A stretch of 64,000 bases of DNA from Rhynchonema sp. JSB1_4. Taxonomy: Eukaryota > Nematoda > Chromadorea > Monhysterida > Xyalidae. The stretch spans positions 1-64,000 of the forward strand of contig JASAMV010003527.1 of the NCBI GenBank assembly GCA_030248065.1, read 5' to 3'. The notes under the pieces are model-generated. The model was not told where the DNA came from. It did not search any database and was given only the letters and a program-made list of their open reading frames with translations. The stretch's first letter is position 1; each line of letters opens with the position of its first letter. The position numbers and the translations under genes are program-made. This document shows, piece after piece, positions 12,301-23,600 of this stretch.

Positions 12301-13077
12301 CACGCAAATGTTTTGGGAGTCAAAAGGGAATTTACGCACCGAGGTGGAGAGCGTGTTTTTAAAAAATACATTCTCTTTCTTTCATTTCCGAAATACATGG
12401 AACCGGAACATTATTGGATCCGTTCAAGTCAACTTCAAAATAAGTCGTCTCATGAGTTCGTGGCTGGACCATACTGCATCAGGATACTGTTGTCATGCTC
12501 TTCTATGTGGGGTGCCCTTTAGCGCTTTTGATCAGCTGTAACGTAACCGATTGTGGTATTGCAACCTGCTACCAGAAACACGATCGTGGTACCAAAAACA
12601 CACCATCAGCTTCTGCATCACGGCGTGGTTCTTTCCTTTCGGGTCATCAGCGCGCCAGAGTCGCGATCTTTGATGGAAGGTCAGTTCTTCGATTTCGGGG
12701 TAGTAGATTTTCTGGTGGAATTCAAGGTTTTGTTCACAATACTCCAGGGCGCCGGCTTGGTATTTGAACTGGACTTTTCGGTCCAGGGTGGTTTCGTCCC
12801 GACCCGCGCCCAGAACGTAGCACATGGACCGGTTTTTGTCCGGGCCGGCTTGTTGTTGAAGCAGCACACCACCCAGCTTGTGGCAGGTGCTGTTTAGATG
12901 GAGCTCAGGGTCGGCACGTATGGGCTCCGTATAGAGTTCGGTGTTGTAGCCTGGGAATTTAAAAGTTCTTGTCTTGCAAGTTTTTGAAATATTCTTGCAA
13001 AATTATAAAATCCGCGCACCGCCGATTCTTTGAACTCCAGTTGCGAGCATCAAGATTGCTGGCAGAAATTGCTTCAT
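9364..13077 (-). CDS. Lectin-EGF receptor B
   Basis: This paralogue of A has exons 13077-13020 (signal peptide MKQFLPAILMLATG), 12950-12604, 12079-11810, 11564-11408, 11182-11045 (EGF, SADNGGCEQLC), 10557 to about 10415 (helix SLATAFAVVIACTVCCG), 10094-9941, 9691-9573 and 9486-9364. The product is about 502 residues. CTLD landmarks match A: GYNTELYTEP, MCYVLGAG, LWRADD, AAWTRLKQ and AIVCEF. The tail is acidic/Ser-Thr, then Lys-rich (GKKKKRPSRDKDDK), then KKSSSSSSSDSNSK and a basic end. The donor of the membrane exon is not a clear GT; a GC-type site after KYW is the only phase-compatible one I saw. Intron 2 holds an inverted-repeat element (12103-12490) and intron 5 a 230-bp MITE. Confidence 0.75.
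10691..10920. mobile_element. 230-bp MITE, family 2, copy 1
   Basis: The terminal inverted repeats extend far inward (gaaacggtgtaaaggtcagt at the left and its complement at the right). It lies in an intron of receptor B. A reverse-oriented copy is in an intron of the EF-hand gene at 23777-24005. Confidence 0.85.
12103..12490. mobile_element. Inverted-repeat element inside receptor B intron 2
   Basis: About 35 bp at the left (gtccagccacgtgctcatga, then gacgact) is repeated inverted near 12440-12480. The left end sits only about 25 bp from the splice acceptor of exon 3 at 12080, so it extends the reading frame upstream of the true exon. Confidence 0.6.
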
Positions 13078-13619
13078 GATTATAACGGTAATGTCACGAT
13101 GATATTGATGTCAAATTTGAGGAAATATGGAATTCTTGTTTGGTGATTATTATCTGTGAGAAATGAGTTTTTCTCATTGGCTAGCAATACCCCGGTGCTT
13201 TCAGCCAGACTGAAATGTTGGCGTCAATCCACCGTAGTCTGAGAGCAAATTTTCTTGTACGTGGAATTTGTACTGTAGTCTGATTGTACAACTTTAATCA
13301 CGACTCACGAGAATTACGAGCCAAGATACTATCGTTTTTATTCGAGTTTAAATATTATTCCATCAATTGCACGGTGGTCTTCAATTATTGGCTTTCAAGT
13401 GGTCACTTTGAGCATAATGAGCATAATAATGATTAGATAAAGGGCATCTTTTGTAGCATTTTGCTTGATTGAATGATTAACTGTGTCAAAACAAACAGTG
13501 TCATTTTCAGATATTTTTCCCATTTTTCGATAAATTGCTGAAAAAGATAGAGCGTTTAATTAAATTTTAACGATGTCATATTGATCGCAACATTTGTCTG
13601 TCGGTTCTTGTCGTTTTTA

Positions 13620-15968
13620 TTATTTCCTTCTTTTCGGCGACAGTCGTTTCGACACTTGCACCATGATTGACTTGGATTTAGAGTCGGAGCTCGAGCTTGA
13701 CGACGACGACGATTTCTTGCCCGAGGACTGGAAAAACGTTGTTTTTGTTATTTTAGTTAGGTTTTTTCACCTGAACAGATCACTTTTTTCTTGTCCTTGG
13801 TCTCTTTCTTCTCCTTTTTGTCCTTCCCTCCCTTCTTCTTATCAGGTTTGTACGACACGCTGACTTCGACTTCTGAACGAAAAGAATAGATTGAAATGAC
13901 ATTTAAATTGAACATGCCATGAACATAAACATAAATATAACATGAACATATACCTGACACTTCGGACATCCCCGACACTTCGGACATGTCCGATGCGGGC
14001 TCACTCGGTTCGCTGATTGACGATTTATCATCTGCATGTTTCTTCTTTCGTTGGGCCGCTTTCAATTTTTGTTGTCGTGCGAATGCCGCTTTGCGTCTTT
14101 TCAGCTAAATTGATGCGTTGCAAAATTGTGGTTTCTTCAAAACAAAAACCAAGAGTCGTCCAAACGGCTGATTTTCGCATCTGCAACGCTTCGTGCACCC
14201 AATAGTTGCAATGGATCCAACCACAGCACACAGTGCACACGAACACAACTGCGAGCGCGGTGGCAATCGACACTGCCAACGGATTCTTGCAGTCAATGCG
14301 GGGGACCACTGCAATTGAGGCCGGACTGTATTTCATTACGAATGGAATATACTGGGGTGAGATGTCTTGTTATCATGCCCATCGGGTGTAGTCAACTGGC
14401 CTATCCTCCGTCCTATGGAGTTGCCTTCTATATGTCACATGATCAATCTAATTAATAAAAGCCAAAACGCCAAAACATCACCCTACTGCAGTACCGGCAC
14501 AAAGTTTCGGTCCCCACAGCGTGTACCCGGGTTCACAAAAGCAGACCGGTTTCCAGGGTTGGGTTAGATTGGGGACGCACAGATGCTCGCAGCCGCCGTT
14601 GTCCTCCAAACACGGATTGAACAGATCCACAGCTGAGAAGTAGTGGATTTTTCTGTTTTTTCTAGAAAGTTTTGTGGAAATTTTTTTCACGTACCCGAAA
14701 ATTCGCAGATGAACTGCCGAGCGTGTTTGTCACAGTTCAACTGTGCGTACTTGCCGTCTTTACGACACACAACAGCGCACAGCAACTGGTCATCGACTTC
14801 AGGCTTCGGCTGAAAAGAAATTTTTAGCAAAAATCAGGAAAATTCTTAATAAAAAAATTCGCCAACTATGTCAGGGCTCCATTGAGACTCGGGTATTGTC
14901 AGTTCCTCGAAGCCATCTGCATTGTCCCATCCCCATTGCTTTTCGGCGTTCTGTTTCAGTCTTGTCCAAGCGCTACCCAACTTGGAGCATTGTTTGTCGT
15001 ACTTGTCTTGCACTGTTTTGTCTTGCACTGGCTGACGTATTTTGTTTGGTTGAAAACTTTTGATTGCAACATACCGTATCTTCTTCAGTGACTTTATTAC
15101 ATTGGAACCCAATGCAGTGAATGTTCCGCATAGTGACTGAAGTCCCGATCCTATCATTTACAAACTAACCATCTTATACTTCATAATCATGATGTTTTTT
15201 GCGTCCTCCGCCTCGCTAGTGTTGTCAGCACGCCACAGCTGCGATTTGAGTGGAATCGTGATGGTTTCATTGTCTAGACGGTCACGGACAACAAATTCGT
15301 GTTTTGTCTGGCAGTATTGCATCGCCGCTTGGTGTGTGCCGAACACAGGCTGATAACTCGCTCCATCACGCGCCAGCACATAGCACTGCGACAACGAGTT
15401 CTGTGATGTCTCATGTTGGATTGATTAATGTTGGTTAGTTTCTGACAGATTTCTGGTGTTAGTGACAGATTGGGGACTCTGGAAGTGAGTTTTAGTAAGA
15501 CTGTGCAAACAAGTCTGCATAACCCCATGGACGATTTGACGACTGAATGCTCATGTTGTGCACGCAATATGATCCCTTCCAAGGAAAGAAAATTAGGGCC
15601 TAAAGCCAAGGTCGGCCGAAATTATTACCAATGCAATCTTACCTTCCCATTCTTTATCTGATGTTCCAACAGCGTGCCATCGATCTTTCGGCACATGTTG
15701 CCAAGCAGGTCTTCGGCGTTGGCTCGGGGCGGATCGGCATACAGTTCGGTGTTGTAACCTGAAGCGGGTTGACGTGATCAAACAAAGTGTAAAGTCATGC
15801 ATGACATTCGATTTAGCTCAATACGTTCCCACCCCACGCTTTGCTAGAGCAATGGCTAAACTAACGGTTTCTTTTCAAGACTAAAAATAAAACAACCAAA
15901 CCTGCTGAATTTTGCAATATCGCGATGAGCATAAGCAGCAGAGAGAAAATCGGCAGCATACGGTTCAT
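13620..15968 (-). CDS. Lectin-EGF receptor C
   Basis: The third paralogue has exons 15968-15902 (signal peptide LPIFSLLLMLIAIL), 15758-15643, 15400-15170, 15031-14867 (or starting at 15136), 14809-14695, 14632-14495 (EGF, LEDNGGCEHLC), 14308-14166 (helix LAVSIATALAVVFVCTVCC), 14104-13954, 13872-13784 and 13727-13620. All phases agree, giving about 440 residues. CTLD landmarks: GYNTELYADP, QCYVLARDG, LWRADN, SAWTRLKQ and FICEFS. The tail runs from basic (KAAQRKKKHADDK) through MSEVSGMSEVS and DKKKGGKDKKEKK to KKSSSSSSSSSDSKSK. The exon that is single in A and B (GYNTE to WRADD) is split by an intron at 15642-15401. The exon-7 donor (GCC|gtttgg) is weak. Confidence 0.78.
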
Positions 15969-15999
15969 GGTGGTTGTGATATTTCCAGATTTCATGGAT

Positions 16000-17230
16000 T
16001 TTTCCCAGTGCAAATTGATGAATGAACCAGAGCCCACATTTTTCTATTTGATAATGCACCCAACTCACAAAGCTGCAGGTACTGTATGTATAAAAAATAC
16101 TAGGTTTTTTCATTATGGTATAATATTGTGCTTCAGTGTCTAAGTTAGACATAACTATGCGCTTGCTAATTTTCCACTTTGTGTCGTTAGTTGCTCATGT
16201 GAGCCACACAACGACCCAGTTTTATTTTCTGAGAAAATTATTCTCCATTTCACCGATTCCATGGCAAGTACCGTAACCCAATGTACCGTAATAACCCCCA
16301 CCCACCCTGTAGCCCCATTACATCAAATTACAGCCAGCCTCTCAAATTCCCGAATACCACCCAAATTGACGGTCATTATTTGAAGGATGGAAAAAACGAA
16401 GCAGACACAAGGGCAGGAATAACAGAATCATTAGAGCGACGCCCAAAATGTCCGACAATATCCAATGAGATAATAGCGTCTTTCCAGTGTAATGATTGTT
16501 GGGCTGCTTTTGGCTGTGGTTACATGAAAGAGTATTTGAGGTTAACCGGAATACCAACTACCCTCGCCAAGAACCTCAAATTCCCGGGCGCTGTTATTTA
16601 TAAAAACAAATCCGAAGATTTTCGTGAAAAGATCACAACCACCGGACGGGTATGAAGACGACCTTGTTTCATTATTCCGTTTTATTGAAGAAAAACGTTG
16701 TTCATGATTTTTTACCAGCCGCATATAAAAAACAAATCGCGATAAAACGATGATAATTCGATGGTCGTGTGATCACTTAGTGGGTGGCCGTGCATGAGGT
16801 GTGGTTATTGTGTTGATTTTGAAATGATTGCAATGCGACGGAAACTAAAGTTCGTTCTTTCATACATTACAAGTTGTTCCATGCTTGGCTGGCAAACAGG
16901 TTGATATATCGCAAACTCCAATGTGATGACAGCCAATAACAGCAATCAGAATCGATTTTCGGTGGATTTCCTCATTTCCAGTCGCGACAAGCTCAGACAG
17001 GGTCAGTGGGTGGTCAGTTTTGGGTCAGCTGCAGAACATTGTACCTCAGGTTTTAATGTTTGAAGCGAACATATAACTAACGCCAGCCCATGGTGACAGG
17101 ATGCCCTCACGCGCTGACGCTGACCTGGTGCAACACGTGGTCTGTGAAATGCCAGGTCGAAACGGACATAACCGAGGCCAACCTGACCGACCGATTCATA
17201 CATGCTAAAGCACGCATATTGATGTGTTCC
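16000..17230. other. Intergenic, no supported gene
   Basis: Frames at 16281-16655 (plus) and 16342-16557 (minus) overlap and lack splice or domain support. A short phrase (cctcaaattcccg) recurs at about 16340 and 16572. An upstream exon of the homeobox gene should lie here or in earlier sequence but was not recognised. Confidence 0.4.
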
Positions 17231-17236
17231 TTTCAG

Positions 17237-18237
17237 AGTCGAGCGGTAGCGATGCAGTTCCCACGCAACCATCCAAGCCGGAGCCCCCAACATGTGCGAA
17301 ACCACGTGGTCCCCGTATTCGTACGGTGTTCACGAAACATCAACTTACAGAGATGGAGGCCAGATTTGCACAACAACAGTACCTGGTCGGAGAGGAGAGA
17401 CGACAGTTTGCTGCTGGCATTGGGCTCAATCAGACACAGGTACATATGTACCTATTAGGTTTGTCGACTACCATGGTATAGCTTTGTTTGCGGTTTTTTG
17501 GTCACGTAACCATGTGATTGCATTCGCGCTGACGATAACCTGTTGCACCGCCCCCGCGAAAACATACAGTAGGTCGAAACGGGCAACCGCAAAAATACAC
17601 GCTGTAGAATTCATGTTGGTGACAGAGTTGCCACAAACGATACAGGCTGCGATAACTTACAAAAGCCTTGGCTTATCGTACCGAGGTTGATACATACTGT
17701 ATTTCACGTGACGTAACAAGTTCGTTCTCACAGTTTTTTTACCGTTTGTGCCTGTGAACCACTGCACAATTGGCAAGTCGAGCGGGATAGAACGTCAGGG
17801 TCATAGGTCGCCACAGATCGTAATGTTACCCCCGTGATGTTCGCAACAAACTCACTATTATTGTGGGTACTATACTTACATACATATAACGTACATTGTG
17901 GGATTCAGTGAGCTCTGTCGGCCTAATATCGCCCTTCAATGCCCCTTTCTTGTATGGTTTCCCGTTATGAAAGCAGCCGATATCCAGTGGGTATTGTAGC
18001 ATAGTCTCCGATAAACATTCCAAACACATTAGCGGTAACCGTGTAAAAATACAGTGGACAAGATCCAAGAATAAGATTAAAGATTGCGTTTGGCTTATCT
18101 TACTGAATGCAACTGTACAGCCTGAAACGCAGGTGAAAGTCTGGTTCCAAAATCGTCGTATCAAATGGCGTCGAGAACAACACGAGCAGAACGTGCACAA
18201 GCTGCAGCAGTTGAAACGAAAGTATGGATTCTTGTAG
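17237..18237 (+). CDS. Not/NOTO-family homeobox transcription factor (3' exons)
   Basis: Two exons are visible. 17237-17439 follows an acceptor (gtgttcctttcag), enters in phase 1 and ends in phase 0. 18133-18237 ends with TAG. Together they encode a full homeodomain: PRIRTVFTKHQL, helix-2 region QQQYLVGEERRQFAA, helix 3 QVKVWFQNRRIKWRR. It has W48, F49, Q50, N51 and R53 in place. The combination QQQY-VG-ER with NRRIKWR is typical of Not/NOTO; Emx and Vax end NRRTK. The intron falls between homeodomain residues 44 and 45, a site used in many homeobox genes. Only about 14 residues follow the homeodomain. The N-terminal exon with the start codon was not identified. The product would be a sequence-specific nuclear DNA-binding regulator. 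Confidence 0.82.
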
Positions 18238-18498
18238 CGTGTGCCCATGACTAGGTGACTGTCTGCATTGTTGCTTGACTTATTATTATTTTTATTATAA
18301 TTTCATGATGCTTACTTCGAGAACATTACCAGTATACAGTTTCTGACCATTTCTGCTCACTGTTTTGGTTGTGTTGTCTGTCAGCATTTCTTGTTCCTGG
18401 CAATCCATGGAGCACTTTGCCAACTTTTATTTGTGTTGATTCAATAATACGCATAGCATTGGTATAGTATTATGTATTATGTACTCTAGGTACATAGT

Positions 18499-19006
18499 AA
18501 GGTGGAATTATACGTAGTTGGGTCGCGACCACAATTTTTGGGCGCAACGACCCGCCGACCATAGTGGTCGCTAACACCCTGTTATAGTCGGACGCGACCA
18601 ACTATAACTGGGTGTCGACGACCTCGGGCTGCGACCTGCTGCGACCACCAAAAATGGTCGCGACCACGAGTTGAAAAATTTCAACTTTGCAACTAGTCGT
18701 CGGCTATCAAATCGATATGTATTGCCGGTATTTCATTCGTAACGGAGTTCCTAGTTTTTTATAAATTTTTTCAGACCAAAACAAGCCATTCTCAACTGCC
18801 AGAATTCATGCAGCAGGCTTGTCTAAGCTTCGGGGCCGAGTCCTTCTATTTATTCATTTTCTCTTTCTATTCGTTGCGACCAGCTACGACCACGCGCCCA
18901 AACGACCACACGACTTGGCGCCCAAAACCAACGTAAAATTTGGGCGCATGGTCGTTGACGACCTTTTGGGCGCAACAGGTCGTCGACCAACTATAATTCC
19001 ACCTTT
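18499..19006. mobile_element. AAGGTGGAATTATA-ended MITE
   Basis: The ends are aaggtggaattatacgtag at the left and ctataattccacctt at the right. The interior is imperfectly palindromic with many ggtcgc/gcgacc motifs. About 508 bp with no coding capacity. Confidence 0.75.
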
Positions 19007-19009
19007 TAG

Positions 19010-20670
19010 CGATTATGAACATGAAATCCCACAACCTTGATGCGGTGTACGTAGTAACACTCTCGCGTACATATATCGCTTTATAATGATAGCGCTATGA
19101 ACGTTATTTATGTGAGCTAATCTTGAGCAGTGATATCTCACTCTTGGGCGCATGAACACCGATGTGTTATGTTTCACAGACTACTGGTACCCTAAACGTT
19201 TATCCTTAACTCCTAGTATTCTGAGTTTCCCATGTGCTGATATCACTAACATTCCACTGTTAATTTTGTGAATGGATAAGGAAATGCGATATAAATTTGA
19301 CACAATGAAAAACAGTTTCGTTGTCACAAGTTGGCCATACCTAATATGTATATGTTGTTTCACTAGAAAATTGCTCGTTTCCGCTTTTTTTGTCTCATGC
19401 TTCAATGACCCCAACCCCAAGATGACAGTAGCAATGATCACACACGCTCAATGATGACGATGTTGCACTTCAAACTGTGTGTGAGTGTGTGTGCATACAG
19501 GGTGCATTTGCGGGTTGCGTGCGAGCTTGCATGCTCAGTATTTCAATCCCATTTTTCCCCAAACCGCAATTCGGTACACTATGCTTGTGTCGATGTGCGC
19601 AATGCACATGCAGTCAAGTCTGTGGGATGGGGATCTATGTACATACGCTATGCTGTCTCTGTTATCTGCAGATATGTACGTACAGTATGTGCATCTAGAG
19701 AGTCACTTCTGCAAGGCGGATAACACACTGAATGTTTGAGCCTGTGTAACTAAACTGTTCCCTTTGACACCAGGTCTGAATACCAATACCAATACCTGTT
19801 CTGCTGTATATTCACGTGGACATTTTGTCGTTTCACTGCTCAAACATGCACGTTTTAACAGCGTAGCCACAAGCGCGGTAGTAGTGTTGGTGTACACAAG
19901 TCTGTCTGTGTGCATGCGCAATAGCACAACCATTTTCCATGTATCGCACATGTGCGCGCGAGTGGAGAAATTCACAAAAATTCAATGTGTCTGTCAAGTA
20001 TTAGTAGTAGTAGGCCTTCATATGGATGCTACGAACGCGTCGGTATACTCAAAACGTGTTTGCATTTTCATACCCACAGAAAATATATAAAGATCGACTG
20101 GCACACACACACTTAATATGCACAGAAGTATGTATCTTGCTGTGCAAACGCAAACCAAGTGGTATGGTGACTTTTTTAGCGCACCCATTTCCCAAACCGA
20201 AAGTGGCGATGCGGTTATGTCCATTGAAGAACCTGTGCCTTCGCAAACTAGCACTACGCATCTGTACAAAAATACAGAGTTGGCCCGCAACTTGTGTAGT
20301 AATGTTAGCGTTTGCTCAATCAAAGCCAATGTCAAACTGAAAACGCATAAAATATTTCGAATATAATATTTGACGTCTAAATTGTGACAAAAATGTTGAG
20401 CGTTATTTTATTTTTTCGCGCCATGCCAAGTAGTTTGGCAGTTGGTTATTTCTGCGAGCAACATTGTTATTTTGTATCAAATCGAGACTTATTTCAGAAT
20501 TACAAATGTTCCAAGTCAATATAATTTTTCATAATTTTATAATTTGTCAATCCAAAGTCAAGATAATTTTTCATCAGCTTTGGCTCAAACTTGGTTCAAC
20601 ATCCATATCCCTTGAGAAAAAGGCATTGCACTATATTAATCCTATTGGAGTGTACAAATCAGTGGGCTGA
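19010..20670. other. Intergenic, no supported gene
   Basis: Between 19450 and 20340 frames of 60-108 codons are open on both strands at once. The DNA is rich in gtgt/tgca/tacata words, and none of the frames has domain or splice support. Confidence 0.4.
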
Positions 20671-20673
20671 ACG

Positions 20674-23600
20674 ATGGGAGGTTGCTGCAGCGCGCAGAAG
20701 CCCGAAGTGGTTCCGGTGAGCTACGTTAGCATTCGTGTGTGTCTCCTAAGGACGAAGGTTAAATCCGGAACCCGGAAATAATTTGCATGCAAAAATACAA
20801 AACATTTATGGGCTCCGGAAATATTAACGGAAAACGCAAGAATTTACATGCAAAAATAATGCGTTTTCCGGAAATATTTCCGGATTGCGATTTCCGGATT
20901 TAACCTAAGCCCGCGCCCTAATACAGCATACTTTTACAACTAATGTCGGCTGATTTTGCTGCTTATAAACTGGAAGTCGAACAAACCCAACAGCTATATA
21001 CATACCATGTATTGGTTGATGAGCCTTTCTTTCGTATCTCCAGATTATTTAAAACTTCACCATAGCCAATACAAAAGCCCTGAATTGGGCTTATATTACA
21101 GTGGTCAGCTCAAGTGGTCAAATCACTTCGTCAACTCACTTTGTAGAGTCAACAACTCACCCAACAACGCCATGTACGTATATTATTTCTTGCGCTCACT
21201 CGGCGCTGCTGTTAGTTGACGAGGCGATTTGACCACTTGAGATGACTGTTGCAACTTTAACCTTGCCTAAAACATGACATGAGTGCCACTCGTTATAGTG
21301 AATGGTCAAAATTCAGATTTTTTCAGTTCTTGTTCAGAGGTCGCGTCATGCCAAAGCCACGCTCCCATCATGCGTAATTTTGTGTGTTGATGTTTCAGTC
21401 AGCGCCCGATGTCGATGACGGTGAGCTGCGTGCAGTGTTTGATGAATTCGATATCAATAAAGATGGACATATTCAGCTCAATGAACTTAGAAGGTTGGGC
21501 ACGTTTTTCAATATATGATTTTCGTATCGGCTGTTCTTTCGGTCAATCGCATGCAGCCGTTGACAGACGTACACTATTGACACCGTCGACTGATGTGGCC
21601 AGAGAACGGTTTGTGTTGGTAGAATACGTCAGTCAATTACCAACTTCACACCAAGTTGCTCCCCATCAGCGTTTCTGCTGTGTTTTCCCTGCGCTTTCGG
21701 TGTTCGTTTTCGTAAAAGATTGAGTATCACCTTTTACAAACTTAATCGAGAGACGTGTATACTCCAAAGGACTCAATTTTGGAAAAAGCATTACGGCAAA
21801 GTACTTTTTAATCAGTGTCATGATGAAAATGGGCAAAGCGCCGACGGACGAAGAACTGCAAGCGATGTTCACAGCTGCAGACGTGGATGGAGATGGAAAT
21901 ATCGACTTTAACGGTGAGCTTGCCCCTCAATGATATGTACATAGTTCAATGTCGCTACCACTCTAAAGGTGGAGTTATACTTGTCCATACTGGGTCTTGT
22001 GGACACGCTTGCGGACAGTTTTGGACAAATTGTCCTCGTGATGAGTTATACTTGGATGAGGACAAGTATAACTCACTATGTGGACAATCTCATGCGGACT
22101 GTCCATTGCTGTCCAAAAGTGTCCTCATGATCAGAGTTCAAAAATTTGAACTTTTGGCCTGTGGACAACTTTGAAATATGGGGATTTCTCGCCTTCCACG
22201 CAACTGTGTGCGTTTATATCAACTTGTTGGAAGTGCCAGAGCCCAAAACAAGTCTTGAATCACACGCAAATCGCAAAAGTGAAACAAAAACAAATGAAAA
22301 CACACCACCAAACACATCCAGAGGTCTTAATGGAGCTGTCTCGGTCGGGCCGGGCCGGAAATGTGGAAGATAGGACAGAGATGGCCTGCCCGAATAGGCC
22401 CAGCGTAACCAAAAGTGGTGAAAAAGAACTGTTTTTGGTTTAAAAGTCCCAAATTCCTCCCAATTTCGACGTAAAATTGATCAGTGGCGTCCTACGCCGC
22501 AACTTTTGTCACAAAACTGTTACCTTGAAACAAAAATTTAGCCTCAGAAGATTACCATAAAAATTTAGTTCAGTCCAGGCCGGTCCCACCTTTGGGAAAG
22601 TCGGGCCGGGCCGGGCCGGGTCCGCCTGATCCGGCCCGCTTGAGACCCATATGTACATTCTGTAAGTGCTAGGTTCTCCTGCAAGTGTAGTGGCATCAAA
22701 ATCTAGTCTATTAGGTGGGGCCCGATCAACAGGAGTCAGATCACCCCAAGCCTAAGCTTAACCTCAAGCCGCCTAAGCCTAAGCCTAAAGTTCATTTGGT
22801 GTCGTGCCCCAGATGACTGGGCCCTAGTTGATCGGGTTTCAGGTGATCGGGCCCGGTTGATTGGGCCAGAATTGGTCGGGTCCCAGAGACGTGCCTGACT
22901 AAAATGCCCACCACCCGAAACCCTGTGGGTGTGTTGATTGTAGTAAAAAAATAAAACACCGACTTTTCTTGGGAATAATTATGTTCAGCAGAATATCATA
23001 ATCACGGTAGCGAGATCGAAGGCAAGAATTAGCACAACACATCAACTCCATCAGGATGTAATTGAAGCAATATGCTCAACACTTACAAGAGTTGATGGGC
23101 AGTGACGTTTCTTGCGGGGGGGGGGGGGTAGGCCCCCAAAATATTTCTTTTTCAGTTTACCAGCTTTTATTGTGCGTTGACTTTTAATTCTAGATTCAGT
23201 TTGTTGATTCGGTGATCCAGAAACTTTAATTGATTTGATAGCTTGCTTATTTTCAGCCGCAAGCTGTTTCAGCAAAATTGTGCTTTTTCTCTTTCTTCAA
23301 TTTTGATATGGGTTCGCTTGTGGACAAAACGGACACTTTTGGACAGTATGGGTTGTCTACACGACCCACACTGTCCAAATGTCCTCTTGTGTAGACAAAT
23401 GTCCTCAAACCCATTTGTCCACATGAGGACAAGTATAACTCCACCTTTATGTATGTACCTGGGGGCGACGATCCCCACCACCCTATGCAAAATGGACACT
23501 TTGTTGCTGGCGTCTAATTCGGTCCCACATATTCTACAAACAATCACCATAAGGGGTTAGGGGAATTGTCTAAACCAATGTTTCTCGGAATATCGATTAG

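Noticed and set aside
16281..16655. 124-codon plus-strand frame with a few Cys (CNDCWAAFGC)
   Set aside because: An overlapping antisense frame is equally open, and there is no link to the homeobox gene.
19451..20366. Many overlapping 70-108 codon frames on both strands
   Set aside because: Open in several frames at once, with no domain, splice signal or shared family feature.
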